Below are positions 27,524 through 35,212 of a DNA stretch of 64,000 nt, piece by piece (positions within the stretch are counted from its first letter, which is position 1; the number at the start of each line of letters is the position of its first letter). The position numbers and the translations under genes are program-made. The DNA is taken from assembly GCA_017537905.1 (NCBI GenBank), contig JAFYJX010000028.1, forward strand, positions 1-64,000. Reading direction: 5' to 3'. The notes under the pieces were generated by a model that worked only from the letters and a program-made list of their open reading frames with translations, made no database searches and had not been told where the DNA came from. The DNA is from Clostridiales bacterium. Its GTDB lineage: Bacteria; Bacillota_A; Clostridia; Saccharofermentanales; Saccharofermentanaceae.

Positions 27524-28654
27524 TCAGATATATGTTCCGAGATAAGCGAATTCCGTTGGCTCAGCGTCGAGCTCGCAAAGGAGCGCGATAACATCATCGG
27601 AATATACTGAAGCCTCGAAATCGAGGTAGAACATGAATTCGAAATCCTTGCCCGGAATGGGACGTGATTCGATCTTAGTGAGGTTTAATCCCAGTGAAGA
27701 GAACTTCGCGAGCGTATCAGCGAGCGCGCCCGGTGTGTGGCCCAAAGCGAGCATAACGGAAGTCTTCGATGCGCCGGGGAAGATCATGAGCTCCTTTGTA
27801 ATGCAGATGAATCTCGTGTAGTTGTTGTCTGTGTTCTGGATGTCGTCCCTGACGGCTTCCAATCCGTAGAGCTGCTGGCAGTCGGAAGAAGAGATAGCCG
27901 CAACGTCCTTACGGCCCGAATCTGCAACACTCTTAGCTGCAACTGCAGTATTCTCAACGATATTTACCTTGATATCCGGATGCTCTTTAAGGAACTGGCT
28001 GCACTGGCCGATCGCCTGGTTGTGCGAGTAAACCTCACGGATATCGTCGAATCTCGTTCCGTGATTGGCGAGGAGCTTGTGGCTGATCCTTAATTTGTAG
28101 TCTTTAACGATGTGGAATTTGTGGTCGACCATGAGGTCGTAAACCTGTGTAACTGAACCGAATGAACTGTTCTCGATAGGGAGGATGCCGAATTTACAAA
28201 GGCCGGATTCGACTGCCTGGAAAACGCCGTCGAAAGTCCTGAAATACATGATGTTAGCGTGGCGGAAGATCTTGTCTGTGGCAATCTGCGAGTAAGCGCC
28301 TTCAATGCCCTGGCACGCAACCATAGGTGACTTGGGGAGTTCTTGCGGCGTAGTCTCGAGTGCCTTCTTGATCTGGTCGGCGAGCTCGGTCCTGGTGCCG
28401 TACTCGGTATTGCGGTAAGAGTGGCTTAAATTGAACATGGTGGAGAAAAGCACTCTCTCATAGTTATCGATAAGCTGGTTAGAACTCTCAAGTCCTGCAA
28501 GGTAGCTTCTCTCGTATCGCCTGCTCTTCAATGCGATCTCAGACTTCGTGAGAGTCTCATTCGCCATCTTGCTCGCTTCCAATCTCTCCTTGAAGAGCTC
28601 CTTGATCTGTTCGTCGATCTCTTCAATTCGCTTTCCGGCCTGTTTCTGTGTCAT
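27524..28654 (-). CDS. pheA: Chorismate mutase/prephenate dehydratase (P-protein)
   Basis: This 376-residue bifunctional enzyme makes phenylpyruvate from chorismate via prephenate. Residues 1-85 form an AroQ-type mutase (RIEEIDEQIKELFKERLEAS). The dehydratase domain (about 105-285) has GIEGAYSQIA, ILPIENSSFGSV and NYTRFICIT, which contains the TRF motif. The C-terminal ACT domain has GALADTLAKF and ESRPIPG, the Phe-binding site for feedback inhibition. The ATG at 28654 follows AGGAGG; an upstream in-frame ATG at 28699 lies inside the attenuator hairpin and is rejected. Expression is controlled by the leader attenuator. Confidence 0.95.
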   Translation of the reverse strand: MTQKQAGKRIEEIDEQIKELFKERLEASKMANETLTKSEIALKSRRYERSYLAGLESSNQLIDNYERVLFSTMFNLSHSYRNTEYGTRTELADQIKKALETTPQELPKSPMVACQGIEGAYSQIATDKIFRHANIMYFRTFDGVFQAVESGLCKFGILPIENSSFGSVTQVYDLMVDHKFHIVKDYKLRISHKLLANHGTRFDDIREVYSHNQAIGQCSQFLKEHPDIKVNIVENTAVAAKSVADSGRKDVAAISSSDCQQLYGLEAVRDDIQNTDNNYTRFICITKELMIFPGASKTSVMLALGHTPGALADTLAKFSSLGLNLTKIESRPIPGKDFEFMFYLDFEASVYSDDVIALLCELDAEPTEFAYLGTYI

Positions 28655-28671
28655 GTTTCGTTCCTCCTGAC

Positions 28672-28707
28672 AAATAAAAAGCCCCACAGTCTTGTTCACT
28701 GCGGGGC
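28672..28707 (-). terminator. Attenuator terminator in the pheA leader
   Basis: On the minus strand GCCCCGCAGT (28707-28698) pairs with ACTGTGGGGC (28690-28681) over 10 bp around a seven-base loop, followed by TTTTTATTT. It lies just upstream of the pheA ribosome site. GCAGTGAAC (28702-28694) overlaps its 5' arm and can instead pair with GTTCACTGC of the leader (28752-28744). Confidence 0.9.
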
Positions 28708-28743
28708 CCTATAATCTACGTAAATCAAGTTATATATTTACAT

Positions 28744-28802
28744 GCAGTGAACTAATTACCCCTATTCGTAAAGGCAAAAAATGAAAAGTCACGCCATGTA
28801 AA
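28744..28802 (-). promoter_or_regulatory. Antiterminator and anti-antiterminator segments of the pheA attenuator
   Basis: GTTCACTGC (28752-28744) begins in the leader stop codon and is the exact complement of GCAGTGAAC in the terminator 5' arm, forming the antiterminator. The same region, ending CATGTAAAT, pairs with the earlier ATTTACATG segment (9 bp) plus GTGA/TCAC across a 2x2 internal loop. This gives the classical 1:2, 2:3, 3:4 alternatives. Confidence 0.85.
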
Positions 28803-28817
28803 TGCAAAATTAGTCAT
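28752..28817 (-). CDS. pheL: Phe-rich leader peptide of pheA
   Basis: This 21-codon frame (ATG to TAG) encodes six Phe: codons 4, 6, 11, 13, 14 and 16, ending FSFFAFTNRGN. That density strongly suggests a regulatory leader like enterobacterial PheL. Stalling at Phe codons 11-16 would cover segment 1 and allow the antiterminator. Reaching the stop would cover segment 2 and allow termination. No ribosome site is visible, and the start codon coincides with the expected transcription start, so it may be translated leaderless. Confidence 0.85.
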   Translation of the reverse strand: MTNFAFTWRDFSFFAFTNRGN

Positions 28818-28823
28818 GCCGCA

Positions 28824-28851
28824 ATTATATACCACAATCCGAAAATGTAAA
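28824..28851 (-). promoter_or_regulatory. Promoter of the pheL-pheA transcript
   Basis: TTTACA (28851-28846), a 16-bp spacer and TATAAT (28829-28824) on the minus strand form a near-consensus promoter. Transcription should begin close to 28817, the first base of the leader peptide start codon. Confidence 0.75.
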
Positions 28852-28934
28852 CACTTTTGAATAATTCCGTTCGAAAAGCCTGTCCGTCCACAAAATAGCG
28901 CCCCGCCTCTCTATTTCTGAATTTCCATAATTTC

Positions 28935-29330
28935 TTGTCGGTTTTTCAGGGGTTTTGTCTGCTATTTTGGCCACGTGTTTGCAGGTATTTGTAATATTCT
29001 GTCGGTTTTTGTCACCTTTTCAGCGGAACCTTGTACCCTATCTTGTAGGTTTCCATTTTGCCTTTGTCGGTTTTGTGGGGTCTGCAATTGAAATCCGTTG
29101 TGCAGAAAAACACATCCGGTGTCCAAAAAATAAGCTGTTCATTCCTCCCGAAAAATCCAAATTCTTCTTTAATTGCACACGGCCTTCCTCCTAAACCGAC
29201 AAAGTCGCAATTCCTGCAGGATTCCCTACAACAAACCGACAAGAACCTACAACTAACTGACAAAAGCCGACAAATATCCGACAAAATCGACACGATTCCA
29301 TACAAAAGCCTTCAAAAAACCGACACTGTA
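28935..29330. repeat. Repeat island with TGTCGGTTT cores and 64-bp period
   Basis: TGTCGG occurs at 28936, 29000 and 29065, and TG(C/T)AGG at 28980 and 29044, so units are 64-65 bp. To the right the motif is inverted: CCGACA at 29196, 29236, 29267, 29278 and 29320. Between 29236 and 29293 the GACA or TACA core recurs every 9-11 bp (six times). The island fills the gap between divergent pheA and murT; no credible gene was found in 28852-29395. Confidence 0.7.
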
Positions 29331-29395
29331 TTAAGGCAAAAATGAGGTTGTTTTTCGCGCCTATAAAATAATTATTTAAAAGATAAGCCGCCTCA

Positions 29396-29404
29396 TGTTA
29401 TAAT
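29396..29404 (+). promoter_or_regulatory. Extended -10 promoter of murT
   Basis: TGTTATAAT ends eight bases before the ATG at 29413. The expected transcription start is therefore at or just before the start codon, and no ribosome site fits between. Confidence 0.6.
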
Positions 29405-29412
29405 TGCAACCT

Positions 29413-30759
29413 ATGAAGATAAGAGCATTTACAGCAATTCTTGTTTGCAAAGTGGTTAGGGGTTTGGCAAAGCTATTCGGGCGCGGCTCGAGCTTGCCCG
29501 GCAAGTATGCCCTGAAGATCTGCCCTGATATCCTTTCAAACATTAAGCTCCCGGAGCTATCCATCGCCGTTACCGGTTCTAACGGCAAGACTTCCACAGT
29601 TGAGATGATCGCCCACGTCCTTAAGAGCAACGGCCTTAAGGTTGCATATAACAAAGAAGGTTCCAACCAGATCGAAGGCGTCGTCACTTTCCTTATCAGC
29701 GATGCTACGATGAGCGGCAAAGTAAAGAGTGACGTAGTCCTCTTGGAAGCCGACGAGAGATATTCCAGACATATCTTCAAGTTCTTCCATCCCAAGTATT
29801 ATGTGATCAACAACCTTTACAGGGACCAGATGACCAGAAACGGCCATCCTGAGTTCATCAAGAGCATCATCGGCCAGGCTATCCACGACGACATGACCCT
29901 GATCCTCAATGCTGACGACCCGCTCGTTGCGAGCTTCGGCAAGGACAGACCCGGCACCATCTATTTCGGCGCTGATAAGCTCCCTACGGACAAAGATACC
30001 AACGAAGGCATCTACGATGACGGCAAATACTGCCCGGTCTGTAAGAAGCCAATGAAATACGAGTATTACCACTACAATCACATCGGCAAGTTCAAGTGCA
30101 CCGAGTGCGGCTTTGAGCGCCACGATACAGACCACACGCTGACTTCCACCAAGGAAGAAGCGGGCAAGGCTTCCATCACGATCGACGGCAAATATGAGAT
30201 CCCTGTTTTCTTTACGGGAATCTACCATTGCTATAACATCCTCGCTGCATTTACGGCTGCAGTTACTGCGGGTATCGCGCCTGATAAAGCCGCTGAATCT
30301 CTCGGAGGTTACATCTTAAGATCCGGCAGGATCTCTGATTTTACCTTGGGCAAGCTCGACGGCAGACTGCTCCTTTCCAAGCACGAGAATTCAGTATCCT
30401 ACGACCGCTCTATCGATGTCGTCGTATCGGATAAGCGCAGAAAGAGCGTCATGTTCATCGTCGATGCTATCAGCCGTAAGTACTATACTTCAGACTCGAG
30501 CTGGCTCTGGGATATTAATTTCGAGAAGCTCAAGGGTGCTAACATCGACAAGATAATCTTAGCGGGCCAGTACTGCGACGACCTTGCGGTCAGATTCGAA
30601 CTCGCAGGCGCCGACGAAGACAAGATCGAGATGTTCGAATTAGTCACGGACGCAGCAGAATACTGCTCACATAACCTCGATTCGTTCCTGTACGTGATCA
30701 CGTGCTTCTCCGACAAGGAAAAGATCCTCTCGATAGTTACAAGGAGGGAACTCGCATGA
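29413..30759 (+). CDS. murT: MurT-type Mur ligase (lipid II isoglutaminyl synthase, ligase subunit)
   Basis: With GatD, MurT amidates the D-Glu of lipid II to D-isoglutamine. The P-loop is VTGSNGKTSTVEMIAHV, the inserted zinc ribbon has CPVC and CTEC, and the C-terminal Mur domain has TSDSSWLWDINFEKL, containing the conserved Asp region. The N-terminal RGSSLPGKYALKICPD block is typical. ATG 29413 (448 aa) gives the usual family N-terminus; an in-frame TTG at 29404 lies inside the -10. It overlaps gatD by four bases. Confidence 0.92.
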   Translation: MKIRAFTAILVCKVVRGLAKLFGRGSSLPGKYALKICPDILSNIKLPELSIAVTGSNGKTSTVEMIAHVLKSNGLKVAYNKEGSNQIEGVVTFLISDATMSGKVKSDVVLLEADERYSRHIFKFFHPKYYVINNLYRDQMTRNGHPEFIKSIIGQAIHDDMTLILNADDPLVASFGKDRPGTIYFGADKLPTDKDTNEGIYDDGKYCPVCKKPMKYEYYHYNHIGKFKCTECGFERHDTDHTLTSTKEEAGKASITIDGKYEIPVFFTGIYHCYNILAAFTAAVTAGIAPDKAAESLGGYILRSGRISDFTLGKLDGRLLLSKHENSVSYDRSIDVVVSDKRRKSVMFIVDAISRKYYTSDSSWLWDINFEKLKGANIDKIILAGQYCDDLAVRFELAGADEDKIEMFELVTDAAEYCSHNLDSFLYVITCFSDKEKILSIVTRRELA

Positions 30760-31478
30760 ACGTGAATATCCTATACTTGTATCCCGATTTCATGAGCCTT
30801 TACGGCGATAACGGCAACGTCAGGATCCTGGAAAAGAGGCTTAAGGACCAGGGCTTCGAGACAGCCATAATCAAGAGCACGATAACTGATAAGAATATAA
30901 GCTTCGAAGGCATTGATTTCGTTTATATGGGGTCCGGCTTTGAGTCGAACAGGAATCTTGCCGCAAAGCATCTCGCGCAGTTCAAAGACGAACTCGTCAA
31001 AGCAGTCGATGACGGCGTCCCGATGCTCTTTACGGGCAACAGCTACGACATCCTGGGCAAGGGCATTACGAACCCTGACGGGAGCTTCACGGAAGGCCTG
31101 GGAATCTTCAATTTCACATTCAAAGAGCAGCTCGAAAAGCGCTACACCGGCGACGTTATCCTCGCAGACAAAGAGACAGGTGACCGCTATGTAGGATTCG
31201 TAAACAGGGCAGGCGTTCCGGACGCTGAAGACGACCTTGTTTTCGACGTCTTGAAGGTAATAGGAAACATTCCGGTCAGGAAGGATTCTGTCCGCAGGAA
31301 CAACCTTCTCGGAATAAGCCTCATTGGCCCCGTGCTCCTCAAGAATCCCAAGCTCGCGGATAACTTCGTTGAGACCGTCTGCAGGCGCAAAGGAGTTGAG
31401 TTTAAAGAGATCGATTACCCGCATTCGATCAAGAGTCATGCCAAGACTCTGAAGGCGCTTCTGGAGACCGAAGCCTGA
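30756..31478 (+). CDS. gatD: GatD-like glutamine amidotransferase homologue lacking catalytic Cys and His
   Basis: This 240-residue protein is clearly GatD by position and by YGDNGNVRILEKRL and GPVLLKNPKLAD. In active GatD the nucleophile sits in CGGYQ (Cys94 in Staphylococcus aureus); here the aligned stretch is FTGNSYDILG with Gly94. The catalytic His normally in an ENH(G/A)G-like motif appears as FVNRAG with Arg151. If these readings hold, the subunit cannot hydrolyse glutamine. MurT might use free ammonia, or the pair may do something else. AAGGAGGG precedes the ATG, which overlaps murT. Confidence 0.85.
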   Translation: MNVNILYLYPDFMSLYGDNGNVRILEKRLKDQGFETAIIKSTITDKNISFEGIDFVYMGSGFESNRNLAAKHLAQFKDELVKAVDDGVPMLFTGNSYDILGKGITNPDGSFTEGLGIFNFTFKEQLEKRYTGDVILADKETGDRYVGFVNRAGVPDAEDDLVFDVLKVIGNIPVRKDSVRRNNLLGISLIGPVLLKNPKLADNFVETVCRRKGVEFKEIDYPHSIKSHAKTLKALLETEA

Positions 31479-31496
31479 AAAATGAAAATGGGTTTG

Positions 31497-31505
31497 TGAT
31501 ATACT
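31497..31505 (+). promoter_or_regulatory. Extended -10 promoter
   Basis: TGATATACT lies 24 bases before the start at 31529, with the ribosome site AGGAGGG between. Confidence 0.5.
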
Positions 31506-31528
31506 GATAATTCAGGAGGGATAGTAGT

Positions 31529-32665
31529 ATGGCTGATACAATCAAATGCCCGAATTGCGGGTCCAATCTCACACTTAATGCCGATACTCAGAAACTTGAG
31601 TGTCCCAGCTGCGGCGCTTCATTTGATCCTGCTTCTCTTAGTTCGATCACAGTAGGCGAGCTCGAAGCCAAGAAGGCCGAGCCCACAGATCCTTCAGAGG
31701 AAGCTGCACGGGCATATGCCGCAGAGCAGGCTGCACAGGCTCAGCAGGCCGCTCAGGAACAGCAGCAGGCAGCACAGCAGAATGCTCCCGAGCAGACCGA
31801 ATTCGTCTGCAATGCCTGCGGCGCAAAGATCGTAACAGATTCCCACACGGCAGCTACATTCTGCGCTTTCTGCGGTTCTCCGGCGCTCGTGGGCAAGAGA
31901 CTTACGGAGCAGTTCCAGCCTCAGTACATGATCCCTTTCAAATATTCCAGAAAGTCCGCTGAAGAAGCTTTCATCAAGTGGGCTGGCAAGGGTAAGTGGA
32001 CACCGTTCGGATTCGTTTCCAAAAAGAACGTTGAGAAGATGACCGGCCTCTATGTACCGTTCTGGCTCTTTAATATCAAGGCTACGATCGATGCACAGGG
32101 AACAGGCACCAAGGTAAGATACAGCGGTGATGACGAGATCATCGAGACATTCAATTTCAAGAGAAATGCGAAGCTTTCCTGGGATCACGTACCGCTCGAT
32201 GGTGAGACGAGGATTGACGACGCGCTCATGGAAGCGATCGAACCTTTCGATTTTGATGCTCTCATTCCTTACGATTACAGATATCTCCCGGGATTCTATG
32301 CCGACAGATACGACCAGTCTCCTCAGGATCTCGCTGCACGTGCCACTAAGCGCGGCATCACAGGTATCGACAATGCTCTGAAGGGCTCTCTGAAGGGCAC
32401 TTACGACAGGTTCACGATCAAGCAGAACTTAAGCAGGATCGATTCGATGGAAGCAAACTATGCGCTTCTTCCTATATGGTTCCTGTCCTACAAATACCGC
32501 AACAAGTATTACTACTTTGCGATGAACGGCCAGACAGGCGAAGTTGCCGGTGAAGTACCGGTCAGCCCTGTTAAGAAGATGATGTTCTTCTTCATCGTTC
32601 TGGGCATTCTCGCAGTCATCACAAGATTTATCTTGGGAATTATCATGAGGGGGTTCTGGGGATGA
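31529..32665 (+). CDS. Double zinc-ribbon membrane-anchored protein
   Basis: This 378-residue protein has a first zinc ribbon (CPNC...CPSC, residues 6-32), an Ala/Gln-rich linker, and a second ribbon (CNAC...CAFC, about 92-113). A conserved domain follows, with MIPFKYSRKSAEEAF and GLYVPFWLFN, and one C-terminal membrane segment (about 348-372). Such proteins are common in Clostridia and usually labelled TFIIB-type zinc ribbon; the function is unknown. The stop overlaps the next start by four bases. Confidence 0.8.
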   Translation: MADTIKCPNCGSNLTLNADTQKLECPSCGASFDPASLSSITVGELEAKKAEPTDPSEEAARAYAAEQAAQAQQAAQEQQQAAQQNAPEQTEFVCNACGAKIVTDSHTAATFCAFCGSPALVGKRLTEQFQPQYMIPFKYSRKSAEEAFIKWAGKGKWTPFGFVSKKNVEKMTGLYVPFWLFNIKATIDAQGTGTKVRYSGDDEIIETFNFKRNAKLSWDHVPLDGETRIDDALMEAIEPFDFDALIPYDYRYLPGFYADRYDQSPQDLAARATKRGITGIDNALKGSLKGTYDRFTIKQNLSRIDSMEANYALLPIWFLSYKYRNKYYYFAMNGQTGEVAGEVPVSPVKKMMFFFIVLGILAVITRFILGIIMRGFWG

Positions 32666-33549
32666 GCGAAAACGTTGAATTTAACGAACTGAATCAGAAT
32701 CAGGGCAAGGGCCCGAAGCTCTCAGTCTTATCAGAGCTCAACGGCGCTTCCATAAGTGTAGGAATCGCGCTCATCTGCATCATCATTGCAAGCGTTGTTT
32801 TCTACATCTTCATGAACCTGTCACCTAAGAAGACCGTCAAGGTCGTAGATGACGCCGATCTTTTCACGAGCGAAGAGATCGACAATATCGAAGATGCGGC
32901 AAAGAAACTTTCCAAGGAGAAAGACATCAACGTAGTCATCGTCACGACAAAGGATAAGGGCAGCAAATACTCTAACAAAGACGCAGACGAGAAGAGATTT
33001 GCCGAGGATTACTACATGAAGAGCGTTAAGACAGTACCTCTTCAGAACAACTCCGGCGTCTGCATCCTCATCGACGTTACATTGGATTACCAGGGCGGAA
33101 GATTCTTCTGGCTCTACACATACGGAACCGCTCATTTCGCAGTATCTGACGATGAGTGCTATTCACTCTTCAGAAGATATCTGTCACAGCTCGGAAACGG
33201 CGAGTATGGCACGGCAGTTGAGAATATCACCAAGGATCTCAACGAGTATTCATATCAGAGCTATGCTGCCATCGTCTTCTTTACGATCCTGGTACCTATC
33301 GGAATGTCACTTCTCTCGACGCTTGTTGCAACTCCTAAGAGAAGACTCGACAAGCTTCCCGCGATCAGCACATATTCCATTCCGGGTTCCAATATTGTCG
33401 ACAAGAATGATTCGTTCCAGAGCAGGAGAGTAGTTCACCACGAGTCATCGAGCAGCGGAGGCGGCGGATTCTCCGGCGGTGGCGGCGGCGGATTCTCCGG
33501 CGGAGGCGGCGGAGGCGGCTTCTCCGGTGGCGGCGGCGGACGATTCTGA
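32662..33549 (+). CDS. TPM-domain membrane protein with Gly-rich tail
   Basis: This 295-residue protein has a membrane helix near residues 34-52, a TPM domain (VKVVDDADLFTSEEIDNIE, VVIVTTKDKG, GVCILIDVTLD), a second helix near 205-220, and a tail of GGGGFSGG repeats. It resembles the YgcG/TPM-phosphatase family, often linked to LemA-type or membrane-repair functions. It is translationally coupled to the zinc-ribbon gene, so the two probably work together at the membrane. Confidence 0.82.
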   Translation: MSENVEFNELNQNQGKGPKLSVLSELNGASISVGIALICIIIASVVFYIFMNLSPKKTVKVVDDADLFTSEEIDNIEDAAKKLSKEKDINVVIVTTKDKGSKYSNKDADEKRFAEDYYMKSVKTVPLQNNSGVCILIDVTLDYQGGRFFWLYTYGTAHFAVSDDECYSLFRRYLSQLGNGEYGTAVENITKDLNEYSYQSYAAIVFFTILVPIGMSLLSTLVATPKRRLDKLPAISTYSIPGSNIVDKNDSFQSRRVVHHESSSSGGGGFSGGGGGGFSGGGGGGGFSGGGGGRF

Positions 33550-33591
33550 TCTGCTGTCACAGCTTGAAAATTTTGGAAACGAAGGATATTT

Positions 33592-34317
33592 ATGCTCAGC
33601 ATCGTCGTGCCTGCCTATAACGAAGGCGAACACATCTACGATAATCTCATGACAATCGACAAGGCGCTTAAGGCGTTTGCGTCTGATTATGAGATCATCG
33701 CCGTCAACGACGGCAGCAGCGACAATACCGGCGCGGAAGTCGCGCGTGCGGCGCAGGATAATCCCAACATCAAGGATTACGGTTACGATGTAAACCGCGG
33801 CAAGGGCGGTGCTGTCTCATGGGGTGCCATGAACAGCAAGGGCGACGTCGTAGGCTTTATCGATGCCGATCTGGATATCCCTCCGGAACTTATCTCAGGC
33901 TATGTTGAAGCCTATGTTTACACCAGTGCTGATATTGTTATCGGCTCAAAGATGCACAAGAATTCCAAGCTCGAATATCCTTTCGCGCGCAAGGTGTTTT
34001 CCCTCTGCTATTACATCATGCTGAAGGTCTTGTTCGGCCTTAAGTGTCATGACACGCAGACAGGTCTTAAGCTCTACAACGGCGATCTTATAAGAACGAT
34101 CGCACCTTTAAGAAAGATCGACGGTTACGCTTTTGATATCGAACTTCTGGCTCTGGCCACAAAGAAGAAGGCCAAGCTTGTCGAGATGCCCGTAACGCTT
34201 AATTTCACAAGAGGCAAGTCCTTCGGCAGGATCAAGTTTAAGGACGTCTGGAAAATGTTCACCGACACCTGGAAGATCTGGTGGGATCTTAAGGTTAAGA
34301 AGTCGTATTTTAAGTGA
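33592..34317 (+). CDS. Glycosyltransferase family 2 (dolichyl-phosphate mannosyltransferase-like)
   Basis: This 241-residue GT-A enzyme has IVVPAYNEGEHIYDNL, AVNDGSSDNTG, GKGGAVSWGA and the metal-binding DADLDIPPE (DxD). KCHDTQTGLKLYNG is typical of polyprenyl-phosphate sugar transferases. No membrane helices follow, so it resembles single-domain Dpm1-type enzymes. GAAGGA precedes the ATG. Its role here is unclear because no membrane flippase or polymerase gene is adjacent. Confidence 0.9.
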   Translation: MLSIVVPAYNEGEHIYDNLMTIDKALKAFASDYEIIAVNDGSSDNTGAEVARAAQDNPNIKDYGYDVNRGKGGAVSWGAMNSKGDVVGFIDADLDIPPELISGYVEAYVYTSADIVIGSKMHKNSKLEYPFARKVFSLCYYIMLKVLFGLKCHDTQTGLKLYNGDLIRTIAPLRKIDGYAFDIELLALATKKKAKLVEMPVTLNFTRGKSFGRIKFKDVWKMFTDTWKIWWDLKVKKSYFK

Positions 34318-34332
34318 GTTTTTCGCAGCCGG

Positions 34333-34460
34333 TTTTCAGCTTTGAATTTGCGGCCAAAAACATATCCGAAATGTTGACTTTTCGGAAAAGTCAGCTTTTC
34401 AGATAGCAAAATGTCCGCATAATCAAAGACAAAAGTTGACCTTTTTTAAAACCCGCAAAA
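34333..34460. repeat. Degenerate repeat island, about 63-bp period
   Basis: TTTTCAG occurs at 34333 and 34396 (63 bp) and GTTGAC at 34373 and 34435 (62 bp). A perfect palindrome TGACTTTTC G GAAAAGTCA lies at 34375-34393. The similarity between the two units is low, so assignment to the 64-bp family is tentative. Confidence 0.4.
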
Positions 34461-34554
34461 GTATTTTAGATATTACGCGTTTTGCCTCACTTTTCTAAAC
34501 ATTCGGACATAAAAATGTTACGAAATTTATAGGGCAAAAAATGACCTCTTGCGT

Positions 34555-34598
34555 TATACTTATCGCAGTGTGAAAAATTGTCTTTGACAATGTCAAAG
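34555..34598 (+). promoter_or_regulatory. -10 element and TetR-type operator before the HD gene
   Basis: TATACT lies at 34555-34560. The perfect 17-bp palindrome CTTTGACAATGTCAAAG at 34582-34598 overlaps the first codons or leader of the next gene. The same TTGACAnTGTCAA core occurs at 48338-48350 in front of an operon encoding a TetR repressor. Confidence 0.65.
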
Positions 34599-35198
34599 AA
34601 TAAGAGGTATAGATTGGCTTTACATTTTGCAAAACGCATTACGGAATATAAACTTGCGAAGGAATTATTCACTCGCGGCAAAGACATCATCTTAAGCCCC
34701 GAAGCGCAGGTTTTGAAGACGTTTACACAGCACGGAGAGACTACTGTTTTTGAGCACTGCCTGTCAGTTGCCAAGTTCAGTCTCCTTATGGCACACTTCC
34801 TCGAGAGAACACTTAAGATCGACATTGATAAGGACAGCCTTGTAAGAGGCGCGCTCCTTCACGATTATTTCCTTTACGACTGGCATGACAAGGCTGTTAA
34901 GGGCAGAAGAGTTCACGGCTTCACACATCCCGGAACTGCGAAGAGAAATGCCGAGAGAGATTTCGGCCTTAACGATCTCGAGAGAGACATCATCTCCAAG
35001 CACATGTTCCCCGTAACGCCTTTCCCGCCCATGCACCGCGAGAGCGTTATCGTTAACCTCGCTGACAAGTGGTGCGCACTTTGCGAGACACTTAAGCTCG
35101 ACGTATCTTCTTACATCATTTACCGCGTAAACTTCAATATCGCGCTTGCTGAAGGCGAGTATTCCATCGATTACGGCGAGACTAAAGCAGAATATTAA
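34590..35198 (+). CDS. HD-domain phosphohydrolase-like protein
   Basis: The protein has a metal-binding HD pattern: His in TTVFEHCLSVAKFS, then GALLHDYFLYDW, and His-rich FTHPGTAKRNAERDF and ISKHMFPV. Such enzymes cleave nucleotide phosphates or phosphodiesters; the substrate is unknown. The start is uncertain. ATG 34590 lies inside the operator and lacks a ribosome site. An in-frame TTG at 34614 has AAGAGG six bases upstream and would place the operator wholly upstream. A TTG at 34578 is also open. Confidence 0.8.
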   Translation: MSKNKRYRLALHFAKRITEYKLAKELFTRGKDIILSPEAQVLKTFTQHGETTVFEHCLSVAKFSLLMAHFLERTLKIDIDKDSLVRGALLHDYFLYDWHDKAVKGRRVHGFTHPGTAKRNAERDFGLNDLERDIISKHMFPVTPFPPMHRESVIVNLADKWCALCETLKLDVSSYIIYRVNFNIALAEGEYSIDYGETKAEY

Positions 35199-35200
35199 TA

Positions 35201-35206
35201 TATAAT
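35201..35206 (+). promoter_or_regulatory. -10 element immediately before the Nudix gene
   Basis: TATAAT ends six bases before ATG 35213, so transcription would start at the start codon. No ribosome site fits between. Confidence 0.5.
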
Positions 35207-35212
35207 TCTGCC

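Noticed and set aside
28655..28699. Extension of pheA to the in-frame ATG at 28699
   Set aside because: The extra residues would be encoded by the terminator hairpin and ribosome-site region, and AGGAGG sits correctly before ATG 28654.
28672..28851. T-box riboswitch for pheA
   Set aside because: The leader is too short, and a Phe-rich frame plus alternative stems explains it. No T-box consensus (UGGN-bulge region) was seen.
29012..29345. Open frames on both strands within the 29-kb island
   Set aside because: They translate the periodic repeats into low-complexity peptides and lack start signals.
33445..33549. Gly-rich tail of the TPM protein as a separate repeat element
   Set aside because: It is a coding low-complexity tail common in this family, in frame and ending at the stop.
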